Source of the DNA: Zygnema cylindricum
Taxonomy: Eukaryota; Streptophyta; Zygnematophyceae; Zygnematales; Zygnemataceae
Direction of reading: 5' to 3'
NCBI GenBank assembly: GCA_037447655.1
Contig: JBBHKE010000159.1
Coordinates: 402,041-462,040, forward strand
Length of the DNA: 60,000 nt
Both the position numbers and the translations under genes were made by a program. This document shows, piece after piece, positions 22,032 to 33,018 of the stretch; position 1 is the stretch's first letter, and each line of letters opens with the position of its first letter. Below the pieces are notes generated by a model. The model saw only the letters and a program-made list of their open reading frames with translations, had not been told where the DNA came from and ran no database searches.

Positions 22032-22579
22032 TACACCGCCAATCGCTATTAGAGTAAAGGAATAAATAGCGTAAAAAAAATATTAGTGTTATTAACACTA
22101 ATCGGGATTTTTTTTTTTTTTTTTAAATATATATACTAATTAATCCCTAACTGTAATTTGGGTTGTCCTGAATAATAAATACCCGCCCTTTTGATGTCTA
22201 CAGTAATATGTGTACCCATACAGAATCTGACAATTCGTACGCCGTCGCGCTGTTCACACGGTCGACGGACGAGAACATGATTTTTGTCGACGAGTTTTTG
22301 CGTCTCTTTCTTCCAGTGCACATTCACATGTGTGCGCAATAATGTTTAGTGTCTTTTTATGCCTTTGTAATTCAAAAAGTACAATTTCGTACGGAGGTAA
22401 CCTGTCCGTACGTTACTCTATTTCCATCGCAGTGTACTTCCATTACTAACGCTAATTGAAAAAAAACCCGAATTAGAATAATGGAAAAAATTGAATTATG
22501 GATTGTATTTCAGGTTTTTTTTTTTTTTTTAAAGGGCACCGAATTAGCGTTATTTACTCTAATAGCGACTGGCGGTATA
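22032..22579. mobile_element. TACACCG-family element, long version
   Basis: The left end TACACCGCCAATCGCTATTA and right end (reverse complement TATACCGCCAGTCGCTATTA) match over about 27 bp. At 548 bp it is the longest member here, but it has no open frame of note. Poly-T tracts flank the interior. Confidence 0.7.
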
Positions 22580-25069
22580 GTGGTGTATCGAAAGCCTCTT
22601 ACATATATTCTCTATGTGTATTTTTTAACCTTTCGTTAATGGATGTATCTATCGTTATATCGACATGGCTAATATCGTGATGGAGTTGCAATATTTCATG
22701 ATGAGTTATTTGGTCGATATCCATAGGGATATCTCCGTACGTTGGGTTGCTGAAAAAAAAACAAACAACCACGCCCCGCGCGGGCCTCGAAGCTCGAGAG
22801 GGGGGGGGATACTTTCGTACTATGTTGCGTACATTATTTCGGTTTGTACATATCCCCTCCTCCCACCAAATACATCGGGACAGATTTTTGTTGGTCCGCG
22901 AGCCAAAGGTCGCAAAAGTCATTATTTTAGATAACCGAAACCGACCTTTTTTTTTTTTCAAAATCTGAGTACCCGACGCCCGACCGGGTTATGTCACGCT
23001 CCTAAATTGTTAACCGCTAACCGAAACGCGTTTATAAAATTAAAAGTTGACCGAAACTCGATTTCTCGCGACTACTCGTACCCGCCCGTACCCGAAAAAG
23101 TACAAAATTACAACGCTCATTGTTATAAGCGTTAAGCACCAAAAGGACAAAGTACAGTAATGTTGGATAGTATGGACAGTACAAAACTTTCGATTTTTTT
23201 CGTTTTTTACTTACACAACAGTAACCGATTTTTATTTTTTTTCTGTGAATCAACTGTCTGAATCCGCCCGGCCCCGCAAATTTGGCAACTGAATCCGTTC
23301 CGGGTCCGACGCAGGCGGTCGGTTACGGTTTCGGTTAATCGTTTACGACCTCTGCCCGGAGCGACATATTGGGTCCTCCGACCAATCGATATTTGAATAT
23401 CGAATTTAGTCTGATACACGACACTATTGAAACTAAACTCCTTCTTGGTAATCTGCGTGATTTAAACCGTGGTAGACAAGATTTCAAGTAAAATAAAAGT
23501 ACACTGTAAATCAACATTAGTGTTGATAACAATAATTCAGCGCCCAATTATTTTTTTCCCTTTCCGCTAATAAAGGTACAATTTAGGCCGAAGTACCATT
23601 AGGAGGTTTGTGCAATTGTACGAATAACATTATTAGCTGTAATACTTTAGACGATGGGCCATCATGAACTGTCTATACACCACCTTTCACCAACATCTTC
23701 TAGTTTGAGTGGTTCTACATAAGTTCGGATACAAAATTGAAAATTCTCAAAGATTTTTCATACCAACTGATTCAAATGTAAAACTCTTCAATTGCGTACC
23801 ATGTACGTACATTCCAGGTACCATGTACTTGCTACAAAGATGGCAAAAATACAAAAAAAACACAAAGTTGAAAGCATGGAGAGAAATAGCTTAAAAAAAG
23901 AGAGTTACAAAATATCTTTTGACAAGAATTTTCAATTAGATTTTGGTGGACTCACGTTTACCTTGTCCACCTTGTCCGAAGTCACATGGCCTGTGTGGTA
24001 AATGAAAATTTGGGTGGTATTCTATCGTGACATGTAACTTTATCATCCACGAGAAGTGATTTTACACTTTTCGCAACTGACTAGCCACCTCTCCGAGGTG
24101 GGTAGGAGAATAGAAAAGTGAATGGAGCGATTGCTTGGCGTATGAATACCCAAGCATTGCTAACTATCATGCATTTGGAGAAACCTCGGTGGATCTTTTG
24201 CATTGTTATTTTGCGGAAAAAATATAAAACAACGGTACGACATGGTACAATTTTTCACTCTGTAAACAACCTCAGTTCTATTGTGTTCGCAAAATCCATT
24301 AAACGCAACTATTTCTCCACCATTTTTGGAGTTACAATTTTTTAAATTTACGCTTAGGAATATTTTCCGCCCGTATTACAAATATTCTAAATACGTGCAT
24401 TACGTCAAACTTATTTTTCAATAAATCAACCCAACATTTTTGACTAAAGTAGTCGATAATGACAAAAATGTATTGATTCTCGCCTAAGGTTAGTGGTTCA
24501 ATTTTGCAACAAAGATTTGTATGACTTAGGTTAAAAGGTGTAGTGGACCTATGTTTGACCTCTTTATCCGGATGTGGTTTGCGTACTTATAATGCACCCA
24601 TCACACCAAACAACTTTGTGTCTTGTACACTTTTCGAGACCTCTAACCTCTTAGACTTTACTTATTCTCTTAATGTTATTTTATGACATTTGACATAATG
24701 GGTGGCGCAAGAAACTTAAACTGTAGTTAGTGCAGCTATAACGTTGGCTGAACTAATTGGTTTTTTTTACTCTCGGCACAATAACTAACATTGAAAGCTT
24801 GACTCGCGTATAACCTTCTCCAAATAAATATCCATTTTGTGTTCGTTAACAAGATACGGTTGTCATTTAATATCGAAACTTGTCAATTTTTATGCTGAAT
24901 TCGTGGAGCACTTAGTAGGTTAAAAGTTACTGTAGGGATATAAAGTGCAATTTTGTGGGTGGATACATATTCAAGTTTTTATACCATCAACTACTAGTAG
25001 GTCTAATTTTCTTATACTGCGTGAGCGATAGATAAAACGTGACCATTTGGGACTCCAACACTTTTTGTA
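22580..25069. other. Repeat-rich spacer without recognisable genes
   Basis: Contains an ATATCG-type repeat fragment (22640-22735), a CG-containing stretch with CGAAACCGAACC-like degenerate motifs (22930-23340), and a possible left end of a TACACCG element (23499, TACACTGTAAATCAACATTA) whose right end was not found. No coding stretch was recognised. Confidence 0.4.
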
Positions 25070-25269
25070 AACCTTGGCCGACCGTTTGAATTGTTGTTTT
25101 TTATGACGGTCGATGTTCACAAGCGCGACACTTTTCTAACCGGTTGTTACAATATTTCGCAAGTTCAAAGTTTTTCGATGGATTCGCCGTCAAATCTAAA
25201 CTCAACGGTATGTAACTTCCCAATGAAAGAACCTAGACTAAGCTGTCTATATTTCTGTGATTAGCAATT
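25070..25269. mobile_element. Fragment of the foldback transposon
   Basis: Matches the right arm at 17370-17600 (CTTGGCCGACCGTTTGAATTG, GTTACAATATTTCGCAAG) and ends with GTGATTAGCAATT. Older and shorter than the other copies. Confidence 0.6.
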
Positions 25270-25574
25270 CCTAATGAAATAACCTAGAGTAGACTACCCA
25301 TAGACAGACTAAGGTCCACAACTATGGAGATCACTGCAAAGTGCAGCTTCAGACATTACATACAAGTACAAGGACATTCTGACTACAAATCCATTCTAAA
25401 CAACGAATGAAAGTACGACGCTGATATATCCCAACACTCAACTACGCTACTATGCATGTGTCATTCATGCAGGTGTAACTCATAGATCCGCAAGGTGAAA
25501 CAATCAGTGCACTGTACGGACCAAATCTAACCCGCAATGCATTGCTGTAATCTGGCACTGTAAGTTGACTGAAT

Positions 25575-27322
25575 CTAAAACTAAAACCATAGTTGTTCAA
25601 ATCGCACGATTTTTTCCTTTTTTACGATTAAAACGTATAATTCGTGACTTTTGAAAAAATCGTTAAAAAACGTCTACTGTAAACTGAAACTGAAGTATTT
25701 ACGGAAACCTGTAAAAAAATTACTGTAACTGAAAATTGTTTTACGGATATGTACGGAATAAAACGGGAAATATTTGTCGTAGTTATTGGTACTTTATGTT
25801 CAGTGAACTGAACAGAAATACCACGGAAGTTGTACATTTTAGAATCGAAAATGTACGGACATTTTCGAAAAGAGACGTTGAACGTCACCATAATTTCGCG
25901 CGTTCAATTTGAAATTTGTACAGGCGTCTTCTTCAATTTTTTTTGAAAGAAGACGCTATGGAACATTGAAAACGAAACCGCGAGGAAGCCGCTTCCCTAT
26001 ATCCTACCCTCCTCCCTCCCAAGCTTTTGACTATCCTCGCCTTCGGACTTCGACAAAATCAATCATGCCCAGAAATCGAGGAGAGGAGTGGGTAAATGTC
26101 ATTAGTTCTTGGTCTGTATTTTTTGTTTTTTGGAGTAATGCGCTGTCTGCGAGATAGAGAAAGAAGGCAGACAGAAGGCGACCATGTCTGTCTGTCAGAT
26201 AGGCTCGGACAGACGAAATTTCACAAAATTTACCTTTGTGACATTCGAACCTAGCGAAATTTCACAAAATTTTACCTTTGGACATTCGAACCTGGTCTGC
26301 ATTTTTTTTTTGGAGTAATGCGCTGTCTGCGAGATAGAGAAAGAAGGCAGACAGAAGGTGGCCATGCGAGATAGAGAAAGAAGGCAGACAGAAGGCGGCC
26401 ATGTCTGTCTGTCAGATAGGCTCGGACAGACGAAATTTCACAAAATTTTACCTTTGTGACATTCGAACCTAGCGAAATTTCACAAAATTTTACCTTTGTG
26501 ACATTCGAACCTGGGTATGTCACGTCCGCAGCGTAACCTAAAGTGGACGACTGGACTACCGGTTGGTGAAGAAGTTTCGTTACTAAGATCGTGTGTGATA
26601 AAATTATAAAGGGTTTATTGTTTTACCGCTCATTTACCTGAAAAGACTTGCAAACTGCGTTATATGTAATAGTTTTTTTGTTTTTTTTATGTACGGAATA
26701 GTACGGAAGGAAATTCATTAACAATTTTTTACGATTTGATCAAAAGGTTCAATGCGTTTGTTACGTATAATTCGTCGCGTACGGTACGTTCGCACTAATA
26801 GCCGTGAACAACTATGACTAAAACCATAGTTGTTAAAATCGCGCGATTTTTTCCTTTTTTCCGGTTAAAACGTATAATTCGTGAATTTTGAATAAACCGG
26901 AAAAAAACGCGATGTACTTTCTGTCCGGTAAACTGAACGGAGAATTTACGGAAACTGTACGGTATATACAGTAACTGTACGGTTTTGTACCCAAAAAGTA
27001 CGGAATTTGACTAAAAGATACGTTGCACTTCGTAGTACTTTCTGTCCGGTAAACTGAACAGAAATTTAACGGGAAGCGTACGGAATTGTACCAGCATTGT
27101 ACGGATTATGACGAAAAAAGACGGGAAATGTACGGAAAATGTTCAAACTGCGGGATATGTAAAATTTACTTTTGTTTACATGTACGGAATAGTACGGACG
27201 AAAATTCATTAACGATTTTAACTATTTTTTGAAAAGGTTCAATGCGTTTGTTACGTATAATTCGTTGCGATTAAATCGTTCGCACGAAACGCCGTGAACA
27301 ACTATGACTAAAACCATAGTTC
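25575..27322. repeat. Array of about 490-bp units bounded by ACTAAAACCATAGTT
   Basis: The unit starts ACTAAAACCATAGTTGTT, then AATCGCGCGATTTTTTCC, and ends GTTACGTATAATTCGT then GCCGTGAACAACTATG. A complete unit lies at about 26818-27310 and partial ones at 25575-25900 and 26640-26817. Interiors are filled with GTACGG motifs. The middle (26108-26520) is occupied by a different tandem repeat. No coding content. Confidence 0.6.
26108..26520. repeat. Tandem repeat with AGACAGAAGGCGGCCATG and CATTCGAACCT motifs
   Basis: A roughly 180-bp unit (GGAGTAATGCGCTGTCTGCG, GATAGAGAAAGAAGGCAGAC, CTCGGACAGACGAAATTTC, CATTCGAACC) occurs about two and a third times. Within it AGCGAAATTTCACAAAATTT is itself doubled. 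Confidence 0.8.
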
Positions 27323-28130
27323 AAAAGTAGGCGTTTTTATGGTAGGGCTTTGGTAGGCGCACAAAACTTGGCACAAAACTCGCGTAGAGTAGGCATACTG
27401 TATGTGTGTGCGTTGTGCACACTCCTGTACGAACGTACGAATCTGACGTATCATCATAGTACAGCGCACGCCGCCGGATGAATTTTTTTAGCGAACTGAC
27501 ACGGCCGTAGGATGACATTTCGCGGGAAAAAAAACCCGGAAAAAGAAAAAAAAACGCGGACGTAAGTCCTATCGTAAGTTGTGTTATGGGCTTTTCATGT
27601 GATCTCCTTAGATCGCTACTTTGATCAGCGACCGTCCGATCGTCCGAATCTGACGGTTTAAATAAAAAACACCTCAAAACTCACGGAAAAATAAAATTTT
27701 GTTCGAATGTTTTTCAAAATTTAGACATGACGTTTAATTCTCTATCGATCGATGTGCAACTCAACCCTGTTACTATTTTTTTCATTTTGCGACCAATACA
27801 ATATGGGTCTTAAGGCCATATTGTATGTTTTGCGTACAATAGGCATATTGTATGGGCCTACTTTCACCTACTTTTGAACTTTGACTAAAACTAAATTTGT
27901 GATAATTATACTCCAAATAAAATCGAATCCATGCAGGGCATTACATCTAACGCGTCACTCACTTCTGTTTGCCCACTGAGATTCGATTAACACACGCTGA
28001 TCGTTGTAGTTTGCCAATAGCATTGCAGGTACAGACAATTGATCTGAGTTGAATACTTCAAATTTTGTCAGCTTTTGTATCCGCCTAGTAAATCCACGTC
28101 ACTACATTACTGTAGGGTTGCCCCAGAGTT
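27323..28130. other. Spacer without recognisable genes
   Basis: Contains a 20-bp class inverted motif around CATATTGTATG (27800-27860) and otherwise unremarkable AT-rich sequence. Confidence 0.35.
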
Positions 28131-28258
28131 CAAACTGCGAAAACAATTGGAAACTCTATATGGGGTCACACTATACTATTATCGTACTATACGCTATTAT
28201 GCATATAGTATGCTGTGACCACATATAGCACCTCAAATTGTTTTCGCATATTTGAACT
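28131..28258. repeat. Imperfect palindrome (foldback element) upstream of HRD1
   Basis: TTCAAACTGCGAAAACAATT at the left is mirrored by AATTGTTTTCGCATATTTGAA at the right, with inner inverted arms (ATATGGGGTCACACTATAC against ATGCTGTGACCACATAT). A related right half lies at 46085-46144. It lies about 500 bp before the HRD1 start codon. Confidence 0.7.
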
Positions 28259-28752
28259 ACAGTACTGTACTGTAATGTACATCCGGAATCCCACTTTCCC
28301 CGTTTGTTCCGTGAAAGGTACAAAAATAACATAAACTGATAGACTCCACGGAAATGATGTACCAATTTGTACTTCTGCTGTACGGAATGCACCATCCTTT
28401 TTATGACCTGCATTTGTGCTTTGAGTATCTACGGGGCAGCACAGCTCCAAGTTTACGGCAATCTTTGATGATGAAGATGTGCTATCTATGTTTCTTGGAT
28501 TGCCATTAATTTGTACTGTGTCTTCTTCGTCTCGTTTAGCTAGATACTATGCTTCTTGTATCGATAGTATTACAATCACTGAATGATCCGTGAAAAAAGC
28601 TGACTAAATCTGAAGTTACTCAAGTAAATATTTTCGTAGCAGTTACTCCCTTTCCCCCTCTATTTTGATCGCGTTGAAATAATGCAGTTTTCAAGCTAGG
28701 AACGTTATTGTAAATTTCTTCATCACACTAGCTTTTTGTAGCGTCAAACAAG

Positions 28753-31700
28753 ATGGTGGGATTAGGAAAGTATGCGCTTGCCAGCACGTTAGCAACTGTC
28801 GGTGTGATTTACCATGCATATTACACACGGGAACAGTTTTATCCAGCTATGCTGTTCTTGTCAAGCTCTAAGATAAGCCTTGTTGTTCTTGGAAACATGG
28901 CGTTTGTGTTAACAGTTTTGTTTGGACAGCTTGTGAAGACAATTTTTCTGGGAACTTTACGAGAAGCCGAAGTGGAGAGGCTGTACGAATTGTCTCGTCA
29001 CGAGATCATGGAGACTTGCTTGGCGATGACCATTTTCCGCGATGAATTCAACATGGCTTTTGTTGCTATGTTTACTGCCCTACTATTTATTAAAATATTT
29101 CACTGGCTTTCACAGAAGCGAGTCGAATATATTGAAACTACACCGTCAGTTTCTCGTCTGTCGCACTTCCGAATAATCACCTTTTTGGGAGTTTTGTTAG
29201 TATTGGACTGCATTTTTCTGCAGTATGCAGTGGTTCACGCAGTAACATTTTACAGAGTTAACAAGCGGCCATCTGTTCTTGTTCTCTTTGCTTTTGAGTA
29301 AGTCAAATCTCAAAACTTTTTTATTTTATTTTCTGCTCATGTTTGACTTCTACACAATTTTGTTTCTTTGTAGATGCATGGATTAATTGTTATTTTTTGC
29401 AATGCAGGTATGTGATTTTGGCTTCATCAACAGTGGCAACATTTTTGAAATATTGTTTATACGCACTTGACGTCGTCATGGAGGGCCAATGGGACAATAA
29501 GGCTGTCTATGTGTTCTATCTGGAGTTGATAAAGGACTTGCTACACCTTTTTGTTTATCTTATCTTCTTCCTTATTGTCTTCGCGTAAGTGTCAGACAAC
29601 AGGAAAATGGCTCTGTAAACCCCAATAATGTGCTAGCAATGTGTTTTTTTTTTTTAAGGGATATGCTTTGCCTATGACTTCCGTTTGCTGTGTCTTTCCT
29701 TGCGATTTCATTTTCGCACCTGCCATGTAGGAGGAGTTCGTTGAAGGCTCTTTGTGGAAGCTTGCAGGTACTATGGCCTACCACTTCATCTGGTTCGTGA
29801 CTTGTATGAGACTTTCCGTAACTTCAAAGCTCGAATAGCTGATTTCATCCGCTATCGTCGTATCACTTCAAACCTCAATGACCGTTTTGTGGATGCGACC
29901 CCTGAAGAACTTGGCAGGTATTTCTAAAAGAAGGTTTTGGTAAAATTTTCTTTGGAAAATCGTCCCTCTTTCTTTTGCCTTTCAAAGTAGATTGTGGTTG
30001 AACACAAATGATAACTAGTTATGCACTCACTTATAGAATAGGGCCCTTGACTCTTAATTATTATGTGGACATTTGCTGACCAATCTGTAGTAGAAGCCAA
30101 TGCCTAAGTGAATCAAAAAGTAAAATTTTCCTACTCAGGGATGCTGACTAAGGTGAATTTTCTCAAATTGTTACAACAAGAATGTATTGATTTTAGAGCC
30201 AGAAGAGGAACAGGCCGTCGGGTTGAAAAGGTATTTTACTTGCTGAAATATATTTGTCAGTTTTGTGTGACAGTCTATTCTTCATATTCATAATGTCGCT
30301 GAAATGCATTTTTGGGAGACTCGGGACTGGCCTTTGTAGTTATGCGACATCTCTGGAAGTCTGGACAAGGACTATGCATAAGTCAAGTAGTTTCATCTTC
30401 ATAGATAGAGATTGTAGTATATGAGTGTACCTTAATAAAGAAAAATTGACTTAAAGAGCTTTTGAGGGAATATTTCATACGTTGTTATTTAATTCCATAT
30501 GTTTTTATTCAATACTTATGAGGGGCATGGTTGTCTTTTTGCCATTGCAGAGGTGATGCCACCTGCATCATTTGCCGCGAAGAGATGTCTGCGGCCAAGA
30601 AGCTTCCATGTGGTCACCTGTTTCATGTCCATTGCCTTCGATCTTGGCTTGAGAGACAACAAACTTGTCCAACATGCCGGTCGGCCCTACTTCCATCTGA
30701 AGCTGATGCGGCTGCTAATGCAGCAAATCCCCCACGAATGCAACCCTTGCAACCTGGAGCCGAAGGTGTGTAGTTTTTGTTGGTTGTTTTTGGTGACTCT
30801 TTGTGCCGGTTTTGATGAATGCTGTGCGTTCCTTCACATTTTTTTTGGTGGTTGGTTGGAGGACCAGTTTTTTAGGCTCTATTAATGAGGAAGTTCTTGA
30901 ACATGATTCTTTCCCTGGTTTATTAGGGCTCTGGTTGCTTATCCGTACTTGCAAATTCTGTATCACATGGTTGTTATGATGGGAACAACTGGAATGTCTG
31001 TCTGGGTAAACTAGCGGTTATTAAGGGCTGGGTGGCAGACTTGGGTCATTGCATGACCTGTTTTCAATAATTGGGAGGTTTACGGCCATACGATTACGTT
31101 TTTCATAGTCCAAAATTGCCCAGCCATTGAAAACAATCATCCGAAAAGTGGCCTAATGAGCTCCAGCCCCAAGTATGCACAATTGCGTACTATCTTAACA
31201 AGGTTTCTTTGCTGGCTTGCAGGGCCTGGTCAGGTAGTAGATGGCCAAGTTCCTGGTCAAGGTCAGGCTCATGTGATACCTCAGTATGGCGGTGTTGGAG
31301 CCAATTATGGTCTTGAAGTGCAAGCTCAGATGCAGGCGGCAGCCGCACAACTTGGGATGGCCGCAATGTACCCTGCCTGGAGGCCGGGGACTCCAAACTG
31401 GCAAGCAATTCTTTCCTTATTTGCCTGCTATGTCTATCACCTCCAGTAAGCGATTCTCACTTTGTTTGCCTGCTATATCTACCATCATCCAGTAAGCAAT
31501 TCTCTCCATTGTTAGCCTGCTATATCCATCAACAGCCAGTAAACAATTCTTTATGTTTGCCTGCCATATCTGTCATAGTAGACATTCGCTACTAAGGATG
31601 GTTGCAATGTACTTTGTCTGCTTGTCTAATTGCTCGTTGTGGTGATATAGCAGTATTTATATCGGCTGCTGCTATTTTTTTCTATAGCACATTCTGATGG

Positions 31701-33018
31701 ACAAGAGATCTGTGTTGCTGGACCGTGAATATATTAATTGGTCGTGTTTATCACAAATAGTTATGTTTTGCCAAGTTCTTGTGGTGTATTCGTCTCCTTT
31801 AATTGGAGCTGGTAGCCAGTAGCTAAAGTTGTTTCGACAAAAGCTGAAGAGTTCTTGGAGCTCAGCTGGTTGTCAAAGTTTGACTGGCACAGTGTTGCCA
31901 GGTCCTTTTTGCGATAAGTTTTCATAAACAACTGAATAAAGGGAGATTTTGCAGGTATCCAGGCTATGCTCCTTTTATGAACCAGCAACAGCAACAGCAA
32001 CAACAACAGCACCAACAGCAACAATTTGAACACTATCCATATCAGCACCTACTTTTGCAACCTCCATTTGTCACTTTTCCACCTCCTACTGCTATGCCTG
32101 GGGGACCTGAGTCTGGTGTGACCAATGGAAACGGGAATGTCCAGCAAACTCCCACCACTTCCTCCACTGGCAATCAAGGCGTTCCCTCCTTATCGGATGT
32201 ACTCGCTGCAAGATTGCAGATGCAAGCAACCATGGCGGCTGCATGGACAGCTCAGGCTCAGGCACAGCTCGCCATGGGAGGTTGGCCTTATACTGGCCTA
32301 CCTCTTTATGGCCTTTATGGACCTGGAGGTGTCGTTCCTCAGGGAGCCTGGTCTCGGCCAGGGGAAGAAGGGCACATGAATGCTGAAGGAAATCCAGGTG
32401 GAGATCGGGTGGCTGGTGGTCCGGTGCCGCCCTCTCCAGCAGGTTTGGCCCAAATGGTATGTGAACTCGCCAGCCTTCTTTTCTATTTCTAAGACAACCA
32501 ATTTTAACTCTCATATTCCCCTTTCCTGCCTTCGTTGTTTGACCGTACTTGTATTTGCATGAATGTTAAAGAGTTGTATTGAAAATCTTGAACAATGCTT
32601 TAAAAAACTGTAAAAACCCTAAAAACCTATCCGTTTTGTTATGTGTATGCCTGTCCAGATAATGCAGTTGCAGCAACAGGCCTTGTTGCAACTTCAAACA
32701 CAGACAGAAAATCCCTTACAGGGTCTCCGTCAAGCTCCAGGAAATCATCAAACTGCGACAGTGGGACAATCGACACCGGCGGTATCCAGTCTTTCATCTG
32801 ACAATGATGGTAGGACTGGAGAACCTTCTGGACAGGATGGATCGGGGGTTCCCGGAGGTCCTGATGAGATTTCTCCTTCTCAATCTAACCTTGATGTACC
32901 GTTGTCCAGTTCAACACCGACCGCACAAGATCCTAACGAGCAAGAGAGGGAAACATTGAGGAGGAGGAGATTGCAACGTTACGAAGGAGAAGCTTCTGCT
33001 TCAGGCTCAGATTCTTAA
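28753..33018 (+). CDS. HRD1: HRD1/synoviolin, ER membrane RING-H2 ubiquitin ligase
   Basis: Seven exons: 28753-29297, 29408-29584, 29768-29917, 30551-30765, 31223-31400 (or -31445), 31955-32456, 32659-33018. All phases agree, giving 708 residues (723 with the longer exon 5). Residues 1 to about 290 form the multi-pass membrane domain (VIYHAYYTREQFYPAM, REAEVERLYELS, QKRVEYIETTPS, GLPLHLVRDLYETFRNF). The RING-H2 (296-334) is complete: CIICREEM, CGHLFHVHCLRSWLER, CPTCR. The C-terminal half is Pro/Gln/Gly-rich with a Gln run (about residue 435) and ends in an RRRRLQRY-type basic tail. HRD1 ubiquitinates misfolded proteins extracted in ER-associated degradation, with SEL1L/HRD3. Start chosen by match to Arabidopsis HRD1. 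The exon 5/intron boundary is unusual (see the repeat at 31386). Confidence 0.95.
31386..31575 (+). repeat. HRD1: Tandem repeat of the HRD1 intron 5 donor region
   Basis: Four copies of a 45-47-bp unit (AGTAAGCAATTCT, then TTTGCCTGCTATATCTATCA). Each copy carries a donor-like site: GGCAAGC at 31401, AGTAAGC at 31446 and 31492, and AGTAAAC at 31539. The first two are 45 bp apart and both join exon 6 in phase; the later two would add a stop at 31447. Confidence 0.85.

Noticed and set aside
30108-30293. Possible extra HRD1 exon (CCAGAAGAGGAACAGGCC, before GTATTT)
   Set aside because: Its 34 bp would break the phase, and direct joining of 29917 to 30551 reproduces the family sequence.
31977-32514. 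Minus-strand open frames over HRD1 exon 6
   Set aside because: Shadows of a Gln/Pro-rich coding exon.
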